64,000 bases of DNA from Terebella lapidaria. Its lineage: Eukaryota; Annelida; Polychaeta; Terebellida; Terebellidae. Shown here piece by piece: positions 11,609 through 22,862 of this stretch. Numbering within the stretch: position 1 is the first letter of the stretch; every line of letters begins with the position of its first letter. The stretch covers positions 23,471,001 to 23,535,000 of the forward strand of contig OX424563.1 of assembly GCA_949152475.1 (NCBI GenBank), read 5' to 3'. Under the pieces are notes generated by a model. That model was given only the letters and a program-made list of their open reading frames with translations, was not told the origin of the DNA and ran no database searches. A program made the translations under genes and the position numbers.

Positions 11609-11775
11609 TAAAAAAAGAGAAGAAGAGTAGAGTGTCATGATAATTGTTGAGTAAAATGTACTATGTTTGTCGTATTTGTGTAAAATGTACTAGGTTTGTC
11701 AAATATGTGAAGAAACTTGATTTTTGCAGATACAAATGTGAGAATGTAATAGAACTACTAATTTTTAACTTTTTC

Positions 11776-11788
11776 AAAGAAAAGGGGA
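11776..11788 (+). other. Polypurine tract
   Basis: AAAGAAAAGGGGA, all purines, ends directly at the first base of the 3' LTR. This is where second-strand priming starts in LTR retrotransposons. Confidence 0.9.
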
Positions 11789-11966
11789 TGTCATGTATGC
11801 TAAAGTACGGTATTGTAGCTTGATGTTATGCACATGCGCAATGACGCGCGGTTGCGGTAATAAACAGAGTTTCCACCATGCTGGTCTTGTGGATTAGAGA
11901 ATCAAAGTAGCTCGTCTACTTTGCAGAAACACATATAAACTACCAGTTAGTTTACCGCATAAAACA
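11789..11966 (+). repeat. 3' LTR
   Basis: 178 bp, the same length as the 5' LTR, with three transition differences. It is followed by the target duplication GTAAT at 11967-11971. Confidence 0.95.
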
Positions 11967-11971
11967 GTAAT

Positions 11972-12351
11972 GTTTGCTTGCATACGATCATTTAGCATGT
12001 TAGACTGGAAATAATGTATAGATTTGTGGTAACTGTCGCCAAAATAAGCTTCTCGGGAAAGGTGATAATGCCCTCGACCTTATCACCTTGCCCTCGAAGT
12101 TTATTGTGCGACAATTACTATTGATCAAATCTATTGATTATATAATCGAATCTATTGATTATTCCTTAACCAATATTCCTCTTAGGGCCTTGACCATCCG
12201 ATGCATTCAACACCTGTAACGACTGTTAGAAATCCAGTTGCAATCCAGCCCAAGCAAAACTTCTGACAAACGGAATGACGCCCATTCCGAATGCCAAGTA
12301 AATTTATCGATCAATTTCGCACCAGTCACTCGCCTATTTGGTGGGCAACCT
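11972..12351. other. Noncoding DNA between the LTR element and the next duplicated block
   Basis: Nothing recognised apart from a small imperfect inverted repeat around 12058-12090 (GGTGATAATGCCCTCGACC against its near-complement CCTTATCACC). It presumably belongs to copy A of the duplication, but the match to copy B is not visible here. Confidence 0.4.
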
Positions 12352-13315
12352 TCGGTACTCAAGTTGTTCAAAGGGCCATTTGGGAGTTGTCCATTGGATG
12401 TAAAAGACGACAGAAACAGCCATGATTCCTCTTCCCTGATAATTCTGTGTTTATGAATGACACAACAAACACAACTTGCAATTTGTGTTTTAATTGAATA
12501 TCTTGAACACAGTCGGTTTGTGGCTTTAACTGTAATCCCTGATCTCATTATTTTAGGTCGACGCCTGTTATTGGCTATATTGAATAACAGGTCAAAAGTG
12601 AATAGCGCTTCGTGTGGGATTTGCTTGAAATTAATTTTAAGCTAGGAATGAAGACTTTGGTCCAATTCATAATGAAATGTTTGGATCTACTGCCCTATCT
12701 ACTAACATTCTATATATAATTATATAACATCGCTTGTGTCCATTACATTGATTATAAATTTACCTTTGAATATCCTGAAAAGGGTTACTCCGCATGTAAT
12801 GTCCAATGAATCTCATCGTTTTATGTCCGAAAATTATACAGCATTCGATATGAAGTGTACTGACACGATGTGTGCCTGTTTTATTGATGAGAAGGTCGCA
12901 CAGCAACAGGCTAATACACTCATCTACGAGTACAACAAGTAGCACTAAGCGAGACTATAATCTCCACAATTAGTAACCAAAATGGGCGATTTACAAACTA
13001 TTTTCAAACAGTCAGTGACGCCATTCCCTGACGTCGATTACGCAATAAAACACGACTGACAGAGTTTCCTGGCGGCTTTGAAGTTGCATTCAAATGACAC
13101 GAACCAAATATTTAGCGTAGGAATTGCAGCTCATATTTGGTGCTGAGGGCCACTCGTTCAGTGCCAAAAGGAGGGCATAAATATGAATGGACATGCCAAA
13201 CTGACCCTGTAAACTATAAGAAGATAAGCAAGTGATGCAATTCATTTGTGAATATCACCTAATAAGTAGTTAATCATGAGTAATAACTGCTAACGTAATA
13301 ACTTGCTGAGTACGA

Positions 13316-13810
13316 ACTGCTAACGCGCCTCGGCGAAATACTAACTGGCCTCCTATCAACCAACTGTTATCTCGCCTCGGCAAACTGTTGTCTCGCCTCG
13401 GCGAACTGTTATTTCGCCTCGACCAATTCTTATCTCACCTTAGCCAATTGTTATCTCGCCTCGGCGAACCAGTTATGTAACACATCTGAATGACAACCAC
13501 AGTTCGCCGAGGCGAGTTAGCAGTTCGCTGGGGCGAGATAACATTCAACGAGGCGAGATGACAGTTCGCAGAGGCGAGATAACAGTTCGCCAGACGAGTT
13601 GACAGTTCGCGGAGGCGAGTTATCAGTTCACCGAGGTGAGTTAATAGTTCGCCGAGGATAACTACTAAGTTGCCAGTTTTGTAATCCTTACAAACGGCAG
13701 TCACAGTTCGCCGAGGCGAGTTAGCAGTTCGCCGAGGCGAGATAAACAGGTCGCCGAGGCGAGGTAACAGTTTGCCGAGGCCAGTTAGCAGTTCGCCAAG
13801 GCGAGTTGAA
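13316..13810. repeat. Two-orientation minisatellite, about 21-22-bp unit
   Basis: From 13316 to about 13475 the unit reads TATCTCGCCTCGGCGAACTGT. From about 13499 to 13810 the reverse complement, ACAGTTCGCCGAGGCGAGATA, is repeated about 14 times with variation. The array is therefore an inverted pair of tandem arrays. Each unit also has a CGCC..GGCG core able to fold. It is much richer in G+C than its surroundings and is absent at the matching site of copy B (about 20850-21005). Confidence 0.9.
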
Positions 13811-13939
13811 CTATCGGGGCAAATGTCCTATCTGGGCTTCCGTATTATCTCGAACGTACTTTTACCACCAGAATTTACGTCATTGTTGAAATTCCATAGG
13901 ATATCCATTAGTGATTCGCCAATGATCGTATGACGTCTG

Positions 13940-15154
13940 TTGAACCGCTTAATGTGAAATTAACGCTAAATGTGAAACCTAACGGTAAATGTAAAAATCA
14001 AGGCATATGCCTTGACGCTAAATGTAATAACTATGTGCTTGACGCTAAAGGTGAAAACAATATATCTTATACAAATTACCACTCACAATCATCAGACTGG
14101 TACAAACAACTGAGAACTACGCTTATCCCGAAATGGATAGCAATTGAGCCTGCCTTTCTCCACTCTCTTTAGCCTGGTCGACTGTAGAGCCATTTCACCC
14201 TAGTTGAAATCGGTTCTAAAGGAAAGCTGGTGTTACCATCACCTGATCCGTCTTTTTAGGTTACCGTATTTTTGATGTGACAATCCACAGCATAGAAGGA
14301 ATGGAAAGCGTAAGAATATGTCCGGGAGACATTTAGGTTACCTGACAAAATGGCTAATATCTCGCTTATTATCGACTTTATAGCTTGAGAATCAACTGTG
14401 GACATATAGGAAATGATAGGCACCGAATATTCTCATGACATTGAATTTGACCTTCCACCTCATTTTCAAGGTCAGAGCACAAAATGGTTAATACCTCACT
14501 TATTATCGACTTTTCAGCTTAGAAATAAATTGTGCACATATGGGAAACGATATATGCTGAATAATTGGATGACATTGAACTTGACCTTAGTTTCAAGGTC
14601 ACAGGACAATATGTCTAACATATAATACATATAGTGTCTGGTAAACTGTCTCAGCTTTTGGGTTGTTTTTGTCTTGACGCGTCATACCAGGGTAGGTCAC
14701 CTATTGTGAATATGTTCAAGCCACATGGCAATTATTGAATTCATTGCTGTAGTATGGTTTGCAATATCAGTATATTTGTATAATATATCTAATATTAGAT
14801 CACTCCACGGCTTTCAGCCGGTGAGCTAAAACACACTCAAATGGGCTATCATGTTCGAAAGTGCCTAGGCCTATACGTGGGCAGTTATTTACATGTCACA
14901 AGATGAATAAATGTCGAGTAGGCCTAATAACCTAGTTGTGCCCTTGGCCGATTTTTCACATTTAGCATCGTGATTTTCTTTTCACATTTACCGTTAATGG
15001 TGATTTCATTAATTTTTACATTTTGCGTTAAGTTTCACATTCACCGTTAGTGTTTTTTTCACATTTACCGTTAGGTTTCACATTTACCGTTAGTGTTTTT
15101 TACATTTACCGTTAGGTTTCACAATCAGCGTTGATTTCACATTTAGCGGTTGAA
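13940..15154. mobile_element. Inverted-repeat element with repeated subterminal motifs
   Basis: About 1.2 kb. The left end TTGAACCGCTTAATGTGAAA and the right end are inverted matches extending roughly 55 bp. Both ends carry several copies of a TAACGGTAAATGTGAAA motif. The matching site in copy B (about 21111-21128) lacks it. A 7-bp near-duplication, GACGTCT on the left and GTCGTCT on the right, may be the target duplication. Inside, a two-copy tandem repeat with about 135-bp period (14345 and 14479, 'ttattatcgactttt') is present. No transposase is seen. The open frame at 13930-14172 is just the repeated left end read through. Confidence 0.82.
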
Positions 15155-16960
15155 TAGTCGTCTTCGCCCATGAAAAACAAACTTAGGCCAACTCAAACTA
15201 ACTCTGCACAATTTGTTCAGCAACTTGCAAACTAAACACAAGTATCTGTTTCGATTTTTTTTATATTTCTAAGTAAGATTTTCGGAATCACCACATGCAG
15301 TTCGATGGTATAGTATGCAACACTTGGTCGTAATGTTCATGAAAGTAAATAAAACATTTTGGTCATAATATTGAGATAATATGAGATGAATAAATATTGA
15401 TCAGTTTGATAAGGTGGTAAAACATGTAGCTAGTACATGCACATGCGAATCAAATGTGTGTTTATTTGCAAAACGCATTGGACTTATAGATAGATAAATT
15501 CACACAAGAAGTAATACATATTAATGTTATTGAAACAACTACATCATCGTCATTTTCACAAAGTCGCGTCAGTACCAAAACAATTTGTGTGGTCCCATAT
15601 AGAGATTTATATTAAGTCTGAAAACATTAATACCAGCCTATGGTGTCTAATATAAATGTTGATTCCCCGCTTGTTTATCGGTCGTGGGAAAAAAAACTAC
15701 AAATATCAAACAGCGACATTTACCTGGGAGTTTGTACGACTTATCAACCATTAGACGAAGGACTTATCACTGATTTATCGTTCATGCACACTAAATATCG
15801 CATTTTTCATCACAATTGCATTCACTCCACAGCGAGATGCATACAGAATTCTCCCCTTTTTGCCGAAGAATGTAGCGAGCAAAATACCAGTAAATAACCG
15901 TATCAAGCCATAGGATGACGGATAATGTTGCTCCGTTTCCAAAATGAGTTTTTCTAGGTTATCGAATCATATTACATGCTACCCACTGTGCCAAATGGAT
16001 TGTTGTGTACATGCTATAAAAGTATGATAGTGGAAATTACATAGAAATAAGTGTTCTTCAGTAAACTTAACAGTCTATGCACGACAATTGTATATGCGTA
16101 TAAACTAAAAAGAAGTCGAATGGGCAGGTAAATGTAATTCGGAAATACATAAATGTATTTTAGAATTTGAAGTTGATATTGGGTATTTTTCTTCTTTATA
16201 TTGGCTTACATTTCCTCTCTCACAATCAGTGCCATGAAAGTTTTTCAGAATTTTTGGTTGATATTCAGATCAAATTATTCTGTTAAAAAACTATTTGTAA
16301 TTTTGTTCTGACAACCAGACCAAACATTATGAGAATATCATATTGGAATATGTTTTACTGTATCAGTACCACAAGGAGATCACTGTGTCTTCATTATTCT
16401 TCACTTATATTTCTGATGACAAGTAGCAACTTGTTACATTGCAGTGTGTGATGTATGGAACCGTTTAGCTACACTCATTATAAACCCTTGACGAATAAAA
16501 AAATACTTGTTTGGATCCTCAACAAGACCAATCCACGCTTCCAAGACGACCCATCAGAAACCTAACATAAATCATAAACCAAATGAGATAAAGAAGATGT
16601 GGTGAATATCCTGTGGTTTTGCCTTATTGCAGCGTCTGGTAGGAGCCCGGTTGCTGTGTAATACTATTCGGATATCATCAAGAGTGGCATACGTTAACCT
16701 CCTACGATTAGAGTTCTTGATAGAGTTGAGCGAGCAATCAATTAACTCGTTTAGTTTTTACTCAAACAGGAAGAAACATTATGTCAGTACTTGTTCCTAC
16801 CATTATCCCCCATCAAGTAGCAATAAACTGATAGCTTTGGGGATAAAGAAATATGGGATGGTTATCAAATGATGAGCTGAGATAGCTAATCGAGGATAAT
16901 CAGACGTTTTACCTCTCGAACCCCGACAGCGTTGATGACATTTCCACCTTCATCCTGAAT

Positions 16961-18412
16961 AAATGAGATCACTTTAAGCGCCTTGATTTCACATCGTGTA
17001 CAAATGAGATTGACCTCTCATTATTTTCCGTACATGTATTCAAGGATATTTACTTAACTAATTTAGTTACTAGCAGTCTTTCACTTTTGACGTATAAGCG
17101 CCAGTACTTGTATCCACGCATACATGTACATACGTTGAATGAGTTTTGGGGCATGTTTACAATATATATATATACATTGTGTATATGTTTTTGAAAAAAG
17201 ATAAGACTTGAAATGTTTTTTTTTCTAGATCTTTTCTTACTATTTATAACTGTATACTAGGCTCAAAGTTATATTTTATTAACAATGTAGTCTGTCTATA
17301 TTATTGTGGTTATTAATCTGGTAAAATATTTAATCATCATTGTTAATTATACAATACGTAGTATAATTATCTGGTTTTCATTTTACAGTAAGGACTCATG
17401 GGCACTATCGACAGGGATCATAACGAATTTATTTTTTTAAAATATATTTTCATAGACGCAATATTATGCATTTTAATTTGGCAATCAGCATTTTTTCCCG
17501 ACCTATTTCTTTCACAATCTCTGAACAAAAGATATTGTCCCATATGTGTATCTCCTCATTGCTGTAGACCCGCGGCAGGTATGATCAGTATGAAATTGGG
17601 AAAGGTCTGGGCGGATCCAACAATGATTCAATAAAGGGGTTTTCGAAAAACATAACATAATTTTGTCCATTTCTCAGGCGGCCTACCAACTCGCAAATGA
17701 TAATATTCAAACTACGATGACAAAACATAGGAGGCCATGCACTTGATAATAAGCATTTATATTGCGTTATTAAATATATGCATATCATAATTATATATGC
17801 CACCTCCCAAACAGATCTGCTTTATGTATTAAATAAAAATGCACTCTACTTTCTTTTGTCATTTTTATTTATTGATGCTCAGCTAGTGAAATAGAGTGCG
17901 GTGACACAACACTCGCCGGCCCAAGTACCTCTATATTCAAAAGGATTAAAAAGGTGACAGACGGATTAAATGGCTTTGATTTAGTGGACGAGTAGTACTA
18001 AGGCGTAGTACTACTATGATACTATCATATCCTGCGCCTTCCTCTATATTCAATAAGGATTAAAAAGGTGCGAGACGGATTAAATGGTTTGTTTTCAGTG
18101 GACGAGAAGTATTAAGGAGCAGTGTACGGTATTTGGGCCCTTGGGCCCACTAGCGTTTAAATAAAAGACCATTTCGAAACGCCAAGTATGCGTGGGTACG
18201 CCCCATGACTCTATTCGTGTGCTATGCGTCAATTTGAGGACATTCTTCAATCATGTACCGATTCGTTCAAACCTTTCAATTGATGAAATTCATCCGCTTT
18301 ATTTTAATAACTAAACCTGAAGGGGCGAGGGACTGCAAACTCTGATTGTCTCGTTTATATCTGCATGTACTGCTTCATTGGGAACGTTCGTTATTTTTTC
18401 ACTGTCGAGGTG
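16961..18412. other. Spacer between the duplicated blocks, with a local tandem repeat
   Basis: No gene recognised. A two-copy tandem repeat with about 113-bp period lies at about 17927-18125. The segment 'cctctatattcaaaaggattaaaaaggtg' and the following 'agacggattaaatgg' recur with changes at 18040. Just after it, 'tttgggcccttgggcccac' at 18131 is a short palindromic stretch. Confidence 0.5.
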
Positions 18413-18982
18413 CATTTTATGTTTATATGTAAGGTCTTGTAATGGACCACATGTAGCCTACATGTATCATAATATCGTGGATCATTGAACCATGATTCTA
18501 AAACATTGCAATACCTGCAACACTTCAATAAATTATATTGTAAGGCGGTATTAGCCATATAGGAATATGCTCTTCCATGGTATCGAGCATTAATGTACTA
18601 GAACCAACTCACCAACGTTTAACAGTGGGCCATCATAACACAATGTATTCCGCTAAATAAAACCGATTGTTATTAACACTGGTTGCTCGTTGGACTTTGC
18701 GTGGGCCTCTTAGCGACTATAACAACGATTTTATGACAAGAGGGTCTGGACAATATCAGGGACTGGCATCACTGATAAATGTTTCTATTTGGCACCGATA
18801 CCTCGCCAATTGGCCACACAATTGGCGTTTGAACGGTCACTAAGTGGAGGTGTAACACCTCCATCATATTCTCCAGCTGATGGCGTTCACATCGTTACGT
18901 CAAGAATTTTGGAACAAACCTAAAGCGTGAGACACAGAATCATGGAATCCATGCAATTGGAAAGCACATATTCGCAAAACAA
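18413..18982 (+). repeat. Duplicated block, copy B (first part)
   Basis: This is the collinear partner of 629-1152. The offset between partners here is about 17.8 kb. It falls to about 7.1 kb once the 10.6-kb LTR element is subtracted, close to the 7.6-kb offset of the second block. That shows a single tandem duplication followed by the LTR insertion in copy A. Confidence 0.75.
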
Positions 18983-19950
18983 TTCATATGTATAATCAAC
19001 GTTTCTCTCAGATAAATTATCATGGTAAACTTCAGGCATGGGTTAATTTAATTTTTTAATTGTTAATTGATTAATTTAATTAACTCAATCAGTTTAATTT
19101 AATTAATTAAATTCCATATTTGGGTTAATTTAATTTAATTGCTGAATATGTTTAATTGAGATCAATTAATGCAATTAAATCACAATTAACTAGCAGTTTA
19201 CTCAGCATCAACTATACATTTGATAGTTCACATTGTTAGCGGTGGCCGGACAAAATCTACCACCCCCCCCCCCCCCCCACACACACACACACACACGCAC
19301 ACACACAATGAGGGCTTCCTGAATAAATAGACCCCTTCCCCTCAAAACAAAAGCCCATCCTGTAGCTCATCTGGGTGATATATATGTAATCTCCTTAGAA
19401 TCTCAAACCCGGATTCAAAGGAAGAAAAGTCAATGATCATAGACAATGGTTAATTGGCCAAGGTTGTCAGGCCAAATGCCAGTACTAACAGTCAGTGGTG
19501 TGATTGTGTAATCTAGATGTGGAGAGTATATTGAACTGACATGAGAGATACTGTAGAGATGCTAGAGATTCTATCATAAAGCATCACACACACATCTGAA
19601 CCCTATGGAAAAAGGTATATATAATAGAAGTGGCCGGGACATCAGGTCCATCTCTTATAAGTTTACTATATATATTTGAAATTCAGTATTTGCATATGTA
19701 AATTTCCAAGCCATCAGCAAATATACGAGGGAACTTTTTTTTAATGCCATTATTCAAATTGTCTAATAGATTGTCTATTGGAAAACATTGGAACTGTGGT
19801 CAGACATACGAAACAAAAACACATAAAATATGAAATCAAGATATGACACAGATATATTTTTCGAAAACTTTGCATTTTCAAAATGTTATGCGCAGATACT
19901 AAACAAAAACAATAGCATTTACGGGACTGGTAGATATAGCACATGGACTG
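18983..19950. repeat. AT-rich tract and C/CA microsatellite
   Basis: Bases 19041-19200 are dominated by TTTAATTAA-type repeats with almost no G or C. Bases 19261-19307 are a run of C followed by an (AC)n run with one interruption. The rest up to 19950 holds nothing I can name. Confidence 0.7.
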
Positions 19951-21517
19951 TCGGCACTCAAGTTGTTCACATGGCCATTTTGAAATTTTCCAGTGGATGC
20001 TACAGGCGACAGAAACAGGCTGGATTGCCTTTTCTGTGATAGTTATGTGTTGATTAATGACACAACAAGGACAAACTGTGTTTTATTTAATAAATTGAAC
20101 ACAGTTGGTATTTGGCCTCAGCCGTGATTTCTAATCTCATCTGAGATCGACAGTTTAAATATTGAATAGGTTAAATATTGAATTAGAATTGAGAGATGAA
20201 AAGATTTCATCAATGGAATGTTAGGATCTATTTTCTTATCTACTTACATATAACACCGTTTGTGAGGTAAAAACCTTTCATATGTGTAGGGCCTGATACG
20301 TTGTTGTGAATTCACCATTGAATATCTCGAAAATGTTACTCAACATATAATTACGAATGAATTATGTTGTTTGTATTGCAAAGGGGTGAAACATTTGATA
20401 TGAAGTGTAGTAGAGTACTAGAACAATTAGTGTCTGTTTTAGTGATGAGAATGTCTCACAGCAACAGATGAATACACTTGTCTATGAATACAACAAGTAG
20501 CACCAAGTGAGACCCTGAATCTCCACATGTTGCCGTAGTAACCAAATATGGGCGATTTACCAACTATCTGCAAATAGCCAGTGACGCCATTCCGTGGCGT
20601 CGATTATGCAATAAAACACTGCTGACAGAGTTCCTGGGCGGCTTTGAAGTTCCGTTCATAAATAAAGCGAACCATTTACTTGGCCAAATTTCGTTGGAAT
20701 GGCAGCACATATTAATGCTGAGGGCCACTCGTTCGGTGCCAAACGGGGCATAAATAAAGCTGAAAATGCCATGGTGACATTGTAAAATCATCAACAGATA
20801 ATCAAGTGATGCAGTTTATTTGTGAATACACCCAACAAGCAGTCAGTTGTGAGTAATATTCGTTCAAATCAAAGCAGCACTGTCTGTTGCTGATACTAAA
20901 CGAGAGCTGTTACACGTATATACGTTTTATGGGTTTGTTAATACCCCAAGTTTTGAACGTAGTTTCTGCCCTATATTCAGTGCGTTATGACTGTTTATTC
21001 CGGGGACAATTTTATTGCCGTCTATCTGAAACGAACTTTTACCACCCATAACGTCAATTTACTTCATTGTTAAAATTACATAGCATATCCATTTGTGATT
21101 CGCCAATGATCGTATGACGTCTTCGCCCATGGAAACCAAACTTAGGCCAACTCAAGCTAACTCTGCACAATTTGTTCAACTTGCAAACTAAGCGCCAGTA
21201 TCTGTTTCGATATTTTTGTATTTCTGAATGAGATTTTCGGAATCACCACATGCAGTTCAATAAGGTAGATGATCCTTGGTAAAACATTCAGCTAGTGCAT
21301 GCACATGCGAATCAGATGTTTGTTTATTTGCAAAACTAATTGGATTACTAGATATCTTAATGCACAAAAGAAGTAATAAATATTCATTTTATTGAAACAA
21401 ACCACATCACCATCATATTCACAAATTCGTGTCTGTACCAAAACAATGTGTGTGGTCACATATAGATATTTCAGTCTGAAAACATTAATGCCACCACATG
21501 GTGTCTAATATAATGAC

Positions 21518-21680
21518 AAAACTAGGTGAGTGTGTTTTCCAGCACGCGGGAAAGATCGAGTTTGAACTGGCGGAAGAATACCTGAGAGCACGAGACCGAA
21601 GGTCGAGTGCTTTCTGGTGTTCTTCCGCCAGTTCAAACGAGATCTTTCCCGTGTGCTGGAAAACACACGAAACAGGTTTT
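21518..21680. repeat. 163-bp near-perfect hairpin
   Basis: Two arms of about 75 bp are inverted copies of each other. The left arm contains GTGTTTTCCAGCACGCGGGA and GAACTGGCGGAAGAA. The right arm contains the complement in reverse with few mismatches. Open frames of 68-80 residues on both strands are by-products of the symmetry. Copy A lacks it. Confidence 0.9.
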
Positions 21681-21681
21681 G

Positions 21682-22862
21682 TTTTTATCACATGCTATGA
21701 ATTTATGAATCTAAAATTTTCGGAAACCCAACCCCTGTAAATTAAAGTCATAGTAGCAAGGTACCATTATATGGTTTTATTCCTGTTCAGATAAAGGCAT
21801 TGTGGACATTTGGTGATAAAAAAAGATGGTCATGTTAATTGTTAATTAATAACAGCGACATGTAATCGAGTATATTGAGCCAGTATTGCAATCGCCTCCT
21901 CATGCCGATGAACAAAATAGCTTCGGCAGTTTCCGTAATCGTGACGTCAGTTGAGGCAAAATGTGCTTTGATGGCTGGCCAAAAACGTAAAATGCGTAAT
22001 TTGGGCGGTCAGCTCAAAGATAGAAAACCACTCCAGAAGGCATGAGATTCAAAAGAAAACACGCTAAAACCAGCAAATACTGGACATCCTGCTGTTCAAC
22101 AAACCTCCGTTCCGGGTGAATAAATAGTACTGATTCTAAATATCAAGACAAAAAATGTCATAATGCCGCTATCTCACCCGATCATTTGAATTGTCAAACA
22201 TACTCCAGGGGAATGAATATGCGACATGCAGTTTACCTTGCTGGCTACATGTACTTTCAAGTCTGCCTCAACTGACGTCACCAACCACGTGACCCATACT
22301 AAAATCGTGACCAAATTCTTCGGCAATTTGAGGAAGGAGTGCCTATTTGATTCAATATCTCGAAACCCATTGATTGTATTTGTAAAATTCGTTCGAATTC
22401 ATTGATAACTATTCATAATGGACTAAATGAAAAGCACTTTCATCGGCATGCTACTAGGTCTTTAAAGTAAAATTGTACCAAAGATTGCAAGAACTTCTTA
22501 CAATCTTTGATTGTACTCAAGGACCCTGAGTAGAAGACCCGTAAACATGTGCGTTGCTAGGATACACTATAAACAATGCAGATCACCGGGTCGTCAAATA
22601 CTTTGTATTATGACGTCACAGTGGTTGTACGTTTTCTAAATGGTTATATGTTACTAAGGCTGAATCGCGTGATGTTTCATTGTGATGTCATAGAACACTC
22701 GTGCTTTAATTGTTCTTTAAAGAAAAACGCATTCAGACAAGTGCATGTGAATATGTGATAGTGCAAACATGATGTTTCCGGCAAAGGTTATCACACTGTC
22801 GGAAATCACTGTGTATTCTCACTGTTTGTAGTTTAAGATAAATTCATAGCATGTGATAAAAA
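21682..22862. mobile_element. Inverted-repeat-bounded insertion, 1.18 kb
   Basis: A perfect 24-bp inverted repeat (TTTTTATCACATGCTATGAA... at 21682-21705 and its complement at 22839-22862) bounds this segment. The segment and the adjacent hairpin together are missing from copy A, where 'gtctaatata' joins directly to 'aatgttgattcccc' (15647-15668). No transposase is recognisable. The 60-residue frame at 22576-22758 is not supported as a gene. Confidence 0.7.

Larger units (their letters stand above)
5838..11775. mobile_element. Foreign insertion between pol and the polypurine tract (nested DNA transposons)
   Basis: A Mag-type element normally has a short untranslated stretch between the pol stop and the polypurine tract. 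Here there are about 5.9 kb. The insertion contains the two halves of a minus-strand DDE_Tnp_4 transposase relic (9822-10345 and 6830-7221) around a complete inner element (7227-9816). The outer limits of the DDE_Tnp_4 element are not resolved. The sequence TACTCACCGAAG at 5898 has an inverted match at 11597-11608, but this may belong to a separate repeat family. The stretches 5838-6260, 6513-6829 and 10346-11439 hold no other feature I can support. Confidence 0.65.
1336..11966 (+). mobile_element. Ty3/gypsy LTR retrotransposon, Mag/SURL-like, with nested DNA transposons
   Basis: Two 178-bp direct terminal repeats (1336-1513 and 11789-11966) begin TGTCA and end AACA. They differ at three positions, all transitions. 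They are flanked by a perfect 5-bp target duplication GTAAT (1331-1335 and 11967-11971). A primer binding site abuts the left LTR and a polypurine tract abuts the right LTR. The gag-pol region (1684-5837) is nearly complete, with an intact integrase D,D(35)E triad, but is broken by three single-base shifts. The remaining 5.9 kb before the 3' LTR is foreign: a DDE_Tnp_4 transposase relic that itself contains another element. The protein order PR-RT-RNaseH-IN and two CCHC knuckles fit the Mag lineage of Metaviridae. Confidence 0.95.
12352..16960 (+). repeat. Duplicated block, copy A (second part)
   Basis: This stretch aligns collinearly with 19951-24835 on the same strand. Shared landmarks include 'actcaagttgttca', 'aatgacacaacaa', 'gattcgccaatgatcgtatgacgtc', 'cttaggccaactcaa', 'atcaccacatgcagttc', 'ttgattccccgcttgtttatcgg' and 'gagttcttgatag'. 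No shared reading frame is conserved between the copies, so this looks like noncoding DNA. Two large insertions are specific to this copy: the minisatellite at 13316-13810 and the element at 13940-15154. Confidence 0.85.

Noticed and set aside
21485..21740. Two opposing open frames of 68 and 80 codons
   Set aside because: They are mirror readings of one hairpin; similarity between them is due to the palindrome.
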